A DNA stretch of 33,456 nucleotides from assembly GCA_027593035.1 (NCBI GenBank), contig JAQCJQ010000016.1, forward strand, positions 1-33,456, written 5' to 3'. The notes beneath the pieces are model-generated. The model made no database searches and was not told where the DNA came from. It was given only the letters and a program-made list of their open reading frames with translations. Within the stretch, counting starts at the first letter, position 1; each line of letters opens with the position of its first letter. Shown here one piece after another: positions 26,333-33,456 of the stretch. Origin of the DNA: Bacteroidota bacterium. GTDB taxonomy: Bacteria > Bacteroidota > Bacteroidia > Flavobacteriales_D > Sanyastnellaceae. Made by a program: the position numbers and the translations under genes.

Positions 26333-27085
26333 ATGGCCTGGGTTGAATCGATTGGTACGCTTTTGATGCTCATTGCTTTAGAGGCTGTTTTGGGCATAGA
26401 CAATCTGCTATATATCGCCATAGAGTCTGGGCGCGTTGCCAAGGAGGAGCGACGCAGAGTGCAACGCATCGGTATCGTGGGAGCCGTGCTCATGCGGCTG
26501 GTTTTATTGGTATTGCTCATCCAGTTGATCGCCTTGTTCCAAGCCCCGCTATTCCATGTGGATTGGGGAGATGCAGTACAAGGTCATTTCAATGGGCACA
26601 GCCTCATTGCCATGCTAGGCGGTGGATTCATTGTTTACACGGCGGTCCGCGAAGTGTGGCACATGTTGGCTCATGAGGCGTCATCGGATGAGTCGAAGCA
26701 GAAGCATCGCAAACCGGCCGCAGCAATAGGGGCCATTGCACTGATGAATGTGGTTTTTTCATTTGATTCGGTGCTCACGGCCATCGCACTGACCGATGTG
26801 CTTTGGGTCATGGCGTTGGCCATCGTGTTGAGTGGAGTCGTGATGTTGGCCTTGGCCAATCGGGTCGCTGATTTTCTCAAGAAAAACCGTGCCTATGAAG
26901 TGCTGGGGTTGTTCATTTTGCTCATCGTAGGCATCATGCTGCTGTCTGAAGGCGGTCACATGGCGCACCTGACCTTGTTTGGCGGAGCGATTGAGCCGCT
27001 GAACAAGACAACATTTTACTTTGTTGTCACGGTTCTGATTGTGGTTGATCTGGTGCAATCAAAGTACCAGCGAAAATTTGAGTAA
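26333..27085 (+). CDS. TerC family integral membrane protein
   Basis: The 250-residue inner-membrane protein has about seven hydrophobic segments. It bears the two diagnostic TerC motifs with membrane-embedded acidic residues, LEAVLGIDN (16-24) and NVVFSFDSVLTAI (139-151). A hydrophilic loop DESKQKHRKP lies between the halves. Family members include tellurium-resistance TerC and manganese exporters such as Alx/MeeF-like proteins, so metal efflux (Mn2+) is the likeliest role. It is the last gene of the plus-strand run, 5 bp after the nitroreductase gene. Confidence 0.9.
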   Translation: MAWVESIGTLLMLIALEAVLGIDNLLYIAIESGRVAKEERRRVQRIGIVGAVLMRLVLLVLLIQLIALFQAPLFHVDWGDAVQGHFNGHSLIAMLGGGFIVYTAVREVWHMLAHEASSDESKQKHRKPAAAIGAIALMNVVFSFDSVLTAIALTDVLWVMALAIVLSGVVMLALANRVADFLKKNRAYEVLGLFILLIVGIMLLSEGGHMAHLTLFGGAIEPLNKTTFYFVVTVLIVVDLVQSKYQRKFE

Positions 27086-27091
27086 ACGAGC

Positions 27092-27117
27092 GAAAGACTT
27101 GATTGCCTCAATCTTTC
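27092..27117 (+). terminator. Possible terminator after terC
   Basis: GAAAGACTTGA (27092-27102) pairs with TCAATCTTTC (27108-27117) around a 5-nt loop with one bulged C. Only a short pyrimidine stretch (CTTTCCTT) follows. The position, just after the terC stop and before opposite-strand relics, suits an operon end, but the U-tract is poor. It overlaps the end of the putative asnB relic. Confidence 0.35.
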
Positions 27118-27164
27118 CTTGGATCAGGAGCCGGCCATTGGGCGTTCTCAACCACGTTGACAGC
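27108..27164 (-). pseudogene. Possible relic of a second asnB 3' end
   Basis: Read on the minus strand, these 57 bases translate as AVNVVENAQWPAPDPRKD then TGA. The last 57 bases of the intact asnB give AVTAVHNAGYEGSDSEKD then TGA. The two align without gaps: 37 of 57 bases agree by direct count, as do 8 of 18 residues plus the stop. There is no open frame leading into it (a TGA precedes it by 9 codons), so it can only be a relic. Upstream similarity to the DPSGR part of asnB is at best faint. Chance similarity cannot be excluded for so short a match. Confidence 0.35.
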
Positions 27165-27188
27165 CCATGGTAAAATCAAGTGCAAGGG

Positions 27189-27563
27189 TCAAAGCGCTTG
27201 GCGCACCGGCACAATGGCGTATTCAAAAGCATAGTCTCCGTATGGTAAACGGTAAGAAGGCAGCGGCAAAGCGCCCCAACTGTTGACGCACCCAACCCCG
27301 GATATAAACCCATCGAGCAACACCTCGGTTTCCTCTCGAGGATTTAGCAGTCGAACGTGGGCTTGCGTGGTGCTTTTTAGGGGGCCGGAATCCAAATCTT
27401 CCTGGGTAAAATGAGAGGCGGAGAAGTGCAGCGTGGGCGAGTTGAATCTGGATACGCTTGACGGGCATCGCATGGAATGTGATGGCGTTCTCATCGCACG
27501 GAGGGAGGCTTCGTAGTGTCGAAAGCGAAGGATAGCTCGGTTCGAGTAATTGCCGTGTCGGGA
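27189..27563 (-). pseudogene. 3' relic of a GH2 beta-galactosidase (LacZ-type)
   Basis: The minus-strand frame ending at TGA (27189-27191) carries the hallmark end of LacZ-type beta-galactosidases: LHFSASHFTQEDLDSG, then LLNPREETEVLLDG, then VNSWGALPLPSYRLPYGDYA, then YAIVPV. These match the family pattern FSALHFTxEDLD, LxPRxEVxLxID, GGDNSWGAxPHxxYRL, YSYxFxLxP. This part is confident from 27189 to about 27455. Upstream to about 27563, HGNYSNRA resembles the HENYxDR motif normally found well before the FSA block, with the intervening segment largely missing, so that part is less sure. No start or catalytic domain exists: the frame upstream runs straight through the asnB terminator. A functional enzyme needs about 1,000 residues, so this is the tail of a deleted gene. 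The rest of the gap (27564-27635 and 27682-27827) shows nothing recognisable. Confidence 0.75.
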
Positions 27564-27635
27564 AGTTTTTGAGGCAAAAAAGACGTAAAACAAGCTAGTA
27601 TTGATCTTAAACGGATATTTTACTAGTTTTTTGAC

Positions 27636-27681
27636 AAAAAAAGACAACCACCATGCGCCTTTGTTGCGCATGGTGGTTGTC
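27636..27681 (-). terminator. Strong intrinsic terminator downstream of asnB
   Basis: GACAACCACCATGCGC (27643-27658) and GCGCATGGTGGTTGTC (27666-27681) form a perfect 16-bp stem with a 7-nt loop. Seven A (27636-27642) give a U-tract for minus-strand transcripts. It lies about 145 bp past the asnB stop, so the asnB transcript has a long 3' untranslated region. Confidence 0.88.
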
Positions 27682-27827
27682 AATGAGGTGGTCTTCGGTA
27701 TGCAACCTATTTTATGGATGGATTTAGCGGAGATCCCCCGCTGTTCCATGCCAACAACAAATGTCAGATTCAGCGAGTCGATGTCAATGGGGCGCCAGTG
27801 ACCTGCCAGCAAAAATGTTCGGTGACC

Positions 27828-29513
27828 TCAGTCTTTCTCTGAATCAGAACCCTCGTAGCCTGCGTTGTGAACAGCCGTGACAGCTCTTCCAGAGGGGTCG
27901 ACAACATTCTTCAGACTATCGCTCCATTCCAATGCTTTTTCGGTGCTGCACGCTACAGATTTTCCGCCAGGAACTGTAGCGGCACATGCGGCGGATGGAA
28001 AGTGCTTTTCAAAGATTGTTCGATAATAGTATCCTTCCTTGGTGACCGGCGGATTGATCGGGAATCGCACGGAAGCCCGAGAAAACTCCTCATCGGAAAT
28101 GTGGGATTCAGCATGATCCTTCAAGCCATCGATCCACCCGTAGCCCACGCCATCAGAGAATTGTTCTTTTTGTCTCCAGAGAATCTCGTCTGGAATCGTG
28201 CCCGCAAAGGCTTCCCGGATGATGTGTTTTTCAATTCGACCATTGCCGCCCATTTTGACCTCGGGGTCGAGTGACATGGCGTAGTCCACGAAGGGTTTGT
28301 GCAAAAACGGAACGCGGGTTTCGATGCCCCAGGCCATCATGGCTTTGTTGGCGCGAGCGCAATCATATTGGTTCAATGCCAAAACCTTGCGTACGGTTTC
28401 TTCATGGAATTCCCTGGCGTCCGGAGCGAGGTGAAAGTACAAGTACCCACCAAAAATTTCATCGGCACCTTCTCCCGACAGCACCATCTTAATCCCCATT
28501 GCCTTGATTTGGCGGGCCATCAGGTACATGGGGGTGGAGGAACGAATGGTGGTGACATCGTATGTTTCGACGTGTCGGATCACATCCTCTAAGGCATCCA
28601 AACCTTCTTGAATGGTAAAGATCAAAGGGTGATGCGCTGTGCCGATGTGATCGGCTACTTTTTGAGCGGCAGCCACATCGGGACTGCCCTCCAAGCCGAT
28701 GCTGAAGCTGTGAGCTCGAGGCCACCAAGCTTCCGTTTCGTTGTTGTCATCCACCCGATTTTTCGCGAAGGATTGTGCAATGGCAGCAATTACACTGGAG
28801 TCCAAGCCGCCGCTGATCAGCAATCCATAAGGCACATCTCCCATCAGGTGAGATCGGACGGATTCTGTGAGCTGGGCATTGAGCTCTTTCAAGTCAAGCT
28901 TGTTCTTTGGAGCGGTTTTCCAATCCATCCAATCGGTTCGGAAGTACTTGCGCGGAGAAGATTCATCCGAAGACCAAACGTGTCCTGGTGGGAACTCGGA
29001 GACATCATCGCACAATGGTGCCAACGCCTTCATCTCGGATGCTACCAACAACGTTCCGTCTGCATCATGGCCGTAATACAAGGGGATGATGCCAATGGGA
29101 TCACGTCCAATGAGCCATTTGTTCTGCATGGGATCAAACAATACAAAGGCAAACATGCCTTCGATATGATCCACTAAATCGGTTTCAAATTCACGGTACA
29201 GCGCCAAAATAACCTCGCAATCGCTGCCGGTTTGGTAGGGATAAGCCGATGTGTTTCGTCGAATCTCCTGGTGATTGTAAATCTCACCATTGACAGCAAG
29301 GGCTGTTTGGTGATCGGGGTCGAGGAGGGGTTGTGCCCCACTACTAACGTCCACGATGGCTAGCCGTTCGTGCGCTAAGATGGCATTTGCATGCTGGTAG
29401 ACACCGGACCAATCAGGCCCTCGGTGACGTTGCAATTTTGAAACGTTCAGAGCTAAGGCGCGCTGTGCTTCATCGGAATTACTCAAGTTGAGTAGGGCAG
29501 TAATCGAACACAT
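27828..29513 (-). CDS. asnB: Asparagine synthetase B, glutamine-hydrolysing
   Basis: Makes asparagine from aspartate, ATP and glutamine. The 561-residue protein starts MCSITALLNL, so Met removal exposes Cys2, the glutaminase nucleophile; this fixes the ATG at 29511-29513 although the frame stays open into the neighbouring gene. The N-terminal glutaminase domain shows RHRGPDW, ERLAIVD (49-55) and NGEIYNH (75-81). The C-terminal synthetase domain has the PP-loop SGGLDSS (234-240), LSGEGADEIFGGY and ETRVPFLHKPFVDYAM. The end DPSGRAVTAVHNAGY is typical of the family. It is divergent from the subtilase gene with a 114-bp shared upstream region. A terminator follows about 145 bp downstream, and a possible second asnB tail lies beyond it. 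Confidence 0.96.
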   Translation of the reverse strand: MCSITALLNLSNSDEAQRALALNVSKLQRHRGPDWSGVYQHANAILAHERLAIVDVSSGAQPLLDPDHQTALAVNGEIYNHQEIRRNTSAYPYQTGSDCEVILALYREFETDLVDHIEGMFAFVLFDPMQNKWLIGRDPIGIIPLYYGHDADGTLLVASEMKALAPLCDDVSEFPPGHVWSSDESSPRKYFRTDWMDWKTAPKNKLDLKELNAQLTESVRSHLMGDVPYGLLISGGLDSSVIAAIAQSFAKNRVDDNNETEAWWPRAHSFSIGLEGSPDVAAAQKVADHIGTAHHPLIFTIQEGLDALEDVIRHVETYDVTTIRSSTPMYLMARQIKAMGIKMVLSGEGADEIFGGYLYFHLAPDAREFHEETVRKVLALNQYDCARANKAMMAWGIETRVPFLHKPFVDYAMSLDPEVKMGGNGRIEKHIIREAFAGTIPDEILWRQKEQFSDGVGYGWIDGLKDHAESHISDEEFSRASVRFPINPPVTKEGYYYRTIFEKHFPSAACAATVPGGKSVACSTEKALEWSDSLKNVVDPSGRAVTAVHNAGYEGSDSEKD

Positions 29514-29580
29514 AATCGAGACTAATTTGTGTGTTGAGTACGCTATTTGCACTAAAAAGGTTGCGATGAATCTCGGTCTA

Positions 29581-29614
29581 TTGACATCCTCGAGGCAAAA
29601 TCTTCCTACTTTTG
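29581..29614 (+). promoter_or_regulatory. Bacteroidota-type promoter for the subtilase gene
   Basis: TTG (29581-29583), a 23-nt spacer, then TACTTTTG (29607-29614), an exact match to the TAnnTTTG -7 element known from Flavobacterium and Bacteroides. Transcription should start a few bases before the ATG at 29628, predicting a very short 5' leader. Confidence 0.65.
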
Positions 29615-29627
29615 AAGCAACCTGTTG

Positions 29628-32522
29628 ATGATGAAACATATTTTTCCGTTCTCCTTCGCTGGCGTTGCGATTGCCGCTGGCTTTTTCTCCCTTTGCACGT
29701 TGCAGTCTGTCGAAGCCCAAGTGGCTTCAGACGAGACGCCTTTTGTTCCCAATGAGCTCTTGGTCATGCTGGACACACGGGTTGATTCTGACAAGGTTTG
29801 GTCCTCATTGAGTGCCATCGCTTCGTTTGATGTTGTCAGCATTCCATCGCCTTCAACAGGAATTTACCAATTGTCGATTGCAGCGGCGGATTGGCCCATG
29901 GCTTTGGATCGTTTTGCAGGCCATCCGCACGTTCGTGCTGTTCAGTTGAACCACACGGTCACCGAACGGGAGACCGTTCCCAATGACCCCAACTTCGGCC
30001 AGCAATGGCATCACGTTCAATCGGGCGATCATGACATTGACTCGGATTTGGCTTGGGACATCACCACGGGGGGTACGGCAGGAAATGGTGCACGGATCGT
30101 TGTGGCGGTCTTGGAAGGCGGCGGATCGAATTACAACCACGTGGATTTGATTGACAACCACTGGGTCAACACCTTGGAAATCCCGGACAATGGCATCGAT
30201 GATGATGAGAACGGGTACGTGGATGATTACGATGGGTGGAATTCGGGCAACAACAATGACAACATTGCAGCAGGTGGCCACGGCACGTCTGTTAGCGGAA
30301 TGATTGGAGCAACTGGAGACAACGGAATTGGCGGGGCAGGTGTGAATTGGGATGTGGAAATCATGCAGATTGATATGCCCAACGGCTTGTCGGAAGCGAA
30401 TGTGATTGCGTCGTATGAGTACCCGAAAGTGATGCGGGACTTCTACAATGAAACTCAGGGCTCAAAAGGGGCCTTTGTTGTCGCGACAAACGCGTCGTGG
30501 GGAATCGACCAAGCGAATCCAGACAACTACCCCGTATGGTGCGCCTACTACGATGAACTGGGAGCTTCTGGAATATTGAATTGCGGAGCGACCACCAACC
30601 AAGCCCTCAATGTTGATGTCGTGGGGGACATGCCCACGGCATGCAGCTCAGACTACATGGTTTCAGTGACGGCAACGAACAACAACGACGTGCGGACGTT
30701 CAGTGGTTATGGTGTGACCACCATCGATCTAGGAGCTCCCGGTGATCAGGTGTACTTGCCCAGTGGAACCAGTGGCTATGGCAATACCAGCGGAACGTCA
30801 TTTGCCAGTCCGTGCGTTGCTGGAGCCATCGCTTTGATTTATAGCGTTCCGTGTCCCGACTTGGCGGATTTGGCGGTCAGCAATCCACAAGGCGCTGCTG
30901 ATCTGGTGTTGGGTTATCTCTATCAGGGAACGGATTTGGTCCCCAACTTGATTACAGAAGTGGCAACAGGAGGTCGATTGAATGTCGCCAATTCTGTAGA
31001 GCTAGCGCTCGCTGGATGCGGCCCAGTCGAATGTGATATTGATTCATTTGTGGGCGAGGCTTATTGCGCGTTTGACCAGGTTTCCAATGCGGTCATCACC
31101 TCCATGGACCTGACAGCGAACTTTTCCAATTTCCTCTGTGAGGCCCAAATCTTATGCTATCGCGACACGGCTGAAGCCAGTTGGACGTGCGGTTTGACCG
31201 AGATGATGGGAGTGGATTTGTCCAGTGGGAATACGGTGACGCTGAATGGATTGAATTCCAGCACGGCGTACGAGGTGTATTTCGCTTTGGACTCCTTGGT
31301 CAGCGATACGTTGTTCATTGAAACGCCCAACTGCGATGCTTTGGTCCCAGGATGCACGGATGAATTGGCGGACAATTACAATGCCGATGCGACGATTGAT
31401 GATGGGTCGTGTGAGTTTCCTTGCCTCGACATTGTCCTGACGATTACGACAGATTGCTGGCCAGACGAAGTGGGATGGAACATTGTCGATTCCAATGGAG
31501 GGATGATCGTCGAGGTTACAGCAGGCACGTACGCTGATGAAGAAACGGATGAGGTATGGCAAGGTTGTGTGCCGCTCGGTTGCCACACGCTGACTCTAAC
31601 AGATGCTTATGGAGATGGATTGAATGGGAGTGTTTGGGGGTCCTGTGACGCGGATGGAAATTACGTTTTGAGTACGGTAGAAGGAGCGGTTATTGTAGCC
31701 ATGGATGAACCCGACTTTGGCGATGCCATCCAGCATCCATTCTGTCTACCGGTGATTGTTGGTTGCAATGAAGAAGGGGCTTGCAATTATGACCCGGAGG
31801 CCAATGCGAATGATGGGTCTTGTTTTGCGGCAGGTGATCCTTGTGATGACGGTGATGATCTCACGATTTTGGATGCCATTGGAGAGGATTGCTTGTGTTC
31901 TGGTGTCGAGGAAGTTGTAGGCTGCATGGACGCCGAAGCCTGCAATTTTGTCGAAGAGGCCAATTCAGATGATGGTTCGTGCACCTATGTGGGGCAGGGC
32001 ATGATCTCAGGGCCAACGGATCCCGTGAGTGGATCGACACAGGTGTATAACTATGACGGGCCTGCGGACCATGCTTATGTTTGGACAGTAAGCCAAGGGG
32101 CCTTTGTTGGGGCTTTTGAAGGAGTTGGTGTAACAGCTGTTGAGGTCCTTTGGGACGACTTAGGAGGAGGCATGAATGGCTCAATTGCGGTTTCAGAAAC
32201 TGATACAATGGGATGCGCAGGCACCGTCGAAATGCAAATCAACCTGCTGGTCAATGGCCTGCATGAGTTGGAAGCCATCGGGATGTCAGCTTACCCCAAT
32301 CCGGTGACAGAAACCTTGTGGATTGATTGGACGATGGGCTCTAGCAAACCACGAACTCTAGTCATCTACAATGTCCAGGGACAAGCGGTTTACAATGGTG
32401 TCATTCGATCAGCACGCACCTCAGTGGATTGTGCTGCATGGGCTGAAGGAGTCTATACGGCGCAGGTGTTCAATCCTTCTGGCTCCGAAACGGCATCGTT
32501 TCAGTTGGTTGTGGTGCGTTAA
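29628..32522 (+). CDS. Secreted subtilisin-like (S8) protease homologue with T9SS sorting domain; catalytic Asp reads as Glu
   Basis: The 964-residue protein has a signal peptide (cleavage near VEAQ, residue 31) and an inhibitor-like propeptide (about 38-115). The S8 domain (about 140-460) has His218 in GGHGTSVSGMIGA, Ser391 in GTSFASPCVAGA and a likely oxyanion Asn324. The first triad position, normally VAVIDxG, reads VAVLEGGG: Glu163 (GAA, 30114-30116) replaces Asp. Acidic Asp/Asn-rich stretches (DDDENGYVDDYDG) suggest Ca2+ binding. Three 21-residue Cys modules, a PKD-like segment (about 790-870) and a Por-type C-terminal domain (from SAYPNPVTETLWIDW to SFQLVVVR) follow, so it is exported by T9SS. 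ATG at 29628 or 29631 starts the protein. It is convergent with the methyltransferase gene (34 bp). Activity is doubtful until the Glu substitution is assessed. Confidence 0.9.
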   Translation: MMKHIFPFSFAGVAIAAGFFSLCTLQSVEAQVASDETPFVPNELLVMLDTRVDSDKVWSSLSAIASFDVVSIPSPSTGIYQLSIAAADWPMALDRFAGHPHVRAVQLNHTVTERETVPNDPNFGQQWHHVQSGDHDIDSDLAWDITTGGTAGNGARIVVAVLEGGGSNYNHVDLIDNHWVNTLEIPDNGIDDDENGYVDDYDGWNSGNNNDNIAAGGHGTSVSGMIGATGDNGIGGAGVNWDVEIMQIDMPNGLSEANVIASYEYPKVMRDFYNETQGSKGAFVVATNASWGIDQANPDNYPVWCAYYDELGASGILNCGATTNQALNVDVVGDMPTACSSDYMVSVTATNNNDVRTFSGYGVTTIDLGAPGDQVYLPSGTSGYGNTSGTSFASPCVAGAIALIYSVPCPDLADLAVSNPQGAADLVLGYLYQGTDLVPNLITEVATGGRLNVANSVELALAGCGPVECDIDSFVGEAYCAFDQVSNAVITSMDLTANFSNFLCEAQILCYRDTAEASWTCGLTEMMGVDLSSGNTVTLNGLNSSTAYEVYFALDSLVSDTLFIETPNCDALVPGCTDELADNYNADATIDDGSCEFPCLDIVLTITTDCWPDEVGWNIVDSNGGMIVEVTAGTYADEETDEVWQGCVPLGCHTLTLTDAYGDGLNGSVWGSCDADGNYVLSTVEGAVIVAMDEPDFGDAIQHPFCLPVIVGCNEEGACNYDPEANANDGSCFAAGDPCDDGDDLTILDAIGEDCLCSGVEEVVGCMDAEACNFVEEANSDDGSCTYVGQGMISGPTDPVSGSTQVYNYDGPADHAYVWTVSQGAFVGAFEGVGVTAVEVLWDDLGGGMNGSIAVSETDTMGCAGTVEMQINLLVNGLHELEAIGMSAYPNPVTETLWIDWTMGSSKPRTLVIYNVQGQAVYNGVIRSARTSVDCAAWAEGVYTAQVFNPSGSETASFQLVVVR
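31350..31982 (+). repeat. Three 21-residue GC-to-DGSC cysteine modules in the subtilase
   Basis: Modules at 31350-31412, 31761-31823 and 31920-31982 each encode exactly 21 residues of the form GC-x-D/E-x2-A-C/D-N-Y/F-x3-A-x2-D/N-DGSC. The first lacks the middle Cys (ADN instead of ACN) and is separated from the other two by a roughly 115-residue domain. Modules of this kind are common in secreted proteins of marine Bacteroidota and resemble acidic, possibly Ca2+-binding, stalk repeats. Confidence 0.85.
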
Positions 32523-32556
32523 TGGGTCACCAATTGCTCAAAAAACTTGGGGACAA

Positions 32557-33438
32557 TTAGTCGAAGGGGGAAGGCCCCACTTCAAACCAAAAAGAGCCAC
32601 CATGTTGTTCGACGCCTGCCGTGTTGGGGTGATTCCAAAGGGGTTGTAGTTTCTTCTTGAACTCAGGTTGCTCGCTGACCCAAAATGCAGGAAATAGCGG
32701 CTGATAGCGCTTTGGGTTGCTCAATAGGGCCATGGCCAACATGTACTGCTCCGAATAAGCGCGGTCACTCATTTCCTGTGGGTAGTCCCAGGGGATGTAG
32801 ATGTCGTGAATTTGGACAATGACGCCTGGCTTCAAGAGCGGGAACCACTCCAAGAAGGCCACGGTCGCATCTGAATTGGGGAGAACGCGGTGGCTATTGT
32901 CGATGAACAAGATGTCTCCGGAATCAAGAGATAGCGCCATTTGGCGTTCCACGGATTCAAATGGAGAGCGGATGATGGTCTGGGAAATCTGGTCGATGTC
33001 CGCCCGCGGGAAAGGATCGATGCTGATGATCTCCGTCTGCGTGCTGTGCTGTGCTTTTGCGGCCGCAGCAACCAAAGTGGAATTGCCCGATCCAACTTCA
33101 AGGTAACGCTTGGGTTTTCGCGTCGATACCATGCTGAAAAGAGCGGCCATGTCCAATCCGGGCAGGAATCCGTTGTTCCATCCCGGTTTCAGGGCATTCG
33201 TTTCTTCGCTGCGTTTCCGAATCGATTGCAGGTCATCTTGAAAGGTCAGGATGTGATGGACTTCCTCCGCAATGAATTCCCGTCGTTCAATCAACAGGCG
33301 TTCTAAAAACTCATCCGCATCACCGTTAGCTGGACGCGACCTCGGTTGAAAGGTAACGGGGTAGTCCAAATGCACCGTCTGCCATTTGGTAGAGAGGAAC
33401 CGGTGCCAATTTTTTATCCAGGAAAGGCGTTGCGACAT
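32557..33438 (-). CDS. Class I SAM-dependent methyltransferase
   Basis: The 293-residue protein has no signal peptide. The SAM-binding motif I YLEVGSGNSTLVAAAA begins at residue 112, with motif II-like IISIDPFPR (137-145) and a following DILFIDNSHRVLPNSD (175-190), the pattern of Methyltransf_24-type enzymes. PLLKPGVIVQIHDIYIPWDY continues the Rossmann fold, and the His-Asp there may bind a metal. The substrate is unknown; relatives act on sugars, small molecules or cell-surface glycans. The ATG at 33436-33438 is the start, 18 bp from the window end. It is convergent with the subtilase gene, so it belongs to whatever lies to the right. Confidence 0.85.
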   Translation of the reverse strand: MSQRLSWIKNWHRFLSTKWQTVHLDYPVTFQPRSRPANGDADEFLERLLIERREFIAEEVHHILTFQDDLQSIRKRSEETNALKPGWNNGFLPGLDMAALFSMVSTRKPKRYLEVGSGNSTLVAAAAKAQHSTQTEIISIDPFPRADIDQISQTIIRSPFESVERQMALSLDSGDILFIDNSHRVLPNSDATVAFLEWFPLLKPGVIVQIHDIYIPWDYPQEMSDRAYSEQYMLAMALLSNPKRYQPLFPAFWVSEQPEFKKKLQPLWNHPNTAGVEQHGGSFWFEVGPSPFD

Positions 33439-33456
33439 GTGGGCGAAGATACAATG

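Noticed and set aside
27189-27812. A 207-codon minus-strand open frame taken as one intact gene
   Set aside because: It reads through both arms of the asnB terminator, and only its last third resembles a protein family, a truncated beta-galactosidase end.
29514-29720. N-terminal extension of asnB by 69 codons
   Set aside because: It would overlap the subtilase start and bury the catalytic Cys that must be residue 2 after Met.

Overview
The window is chromosomal DNA from a member of the Bacteroidota, most likely a marine Flavobacteriales-type organism. Five proteins end in type IX secretion (T9SS) sorting domains: three short Por-type C-terminal domains and two CHU_C / gliding-motility-type domains. 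The best promoter has the Bacteroidota form (TTG, 23-nt spacer, TAnnTTTG). Shine-Dalgarno sequences are weak or absent. The metabolic genes (monomeric NADP isocitrate dehydrogenase, short-form AMP nucleosidase, SulP with a long loop) fit this group. No rRNA, tRNA, CRISPR array, transposase or phage gene was seen.

Layout. 1-905: 3' end of an unidentified gene with a Pro/Asp/Ala-rich repeat tail, then an outer-membrane protein gene broken by an in-frame TAA just after its signal peptide, then a strong bidirectional terminator. 1020-8782: monomeric isocitrate dehydrogenase; a PNGase F-like lipoprotein divergent from a T9SS-secreted alpha/beta hydrolase; a large Asp-box beta-propeller secreted by T9SS; a small DUF2805 protein. 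8827-19638 (all minus strand): two paralogous giant surface proteins (IgGFc-binding N-terminal domain, Ig-like repeats, CHU_C end) on either side of a SulP anion transporter, with acetyl-CoA synthetase just upstream. 19762-20190: a small orphan that may have a PqqD/RRE-like fold. 20218-27085: a nucleoside-salvage block with AMP nucleosidase on the minus strand and, divergent from it, a compact plus-strand run of cytidine deaminase, predicted outer-membrane barrel, CNT nucleoside transporter, thymidine phosphorylase, nitroreductase and TerC. 27086-27827: a gene graveyard holding the 3' remnant of a GH2 beta-galactosidase, a possible remnant of a second asnB 3' end, and the asnB terminator. 27828-33438: asparagine synthetase, a T9SS-secreted subtilase whose catalytic Asp reads as Glu, and a class I methyltransferase.

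Two themes stand out. One is secreted and surface macromolecule processing: N-glycanase-like protein, esterase, subtilase, propeller and adhesin-like proteins. The other is a nucleoside uptake and catabolism operon, in which an uncharacterised barrel may be the outer-membrane entry point. The strongest leads are the PNGase F-like lipoprotein, the barrel in the nucleoside operon, the stop-interrupted membrane protein, the Glu-for-Asp subtilase, the beta-galactosidase relic and the orphan PqqD-like protein.
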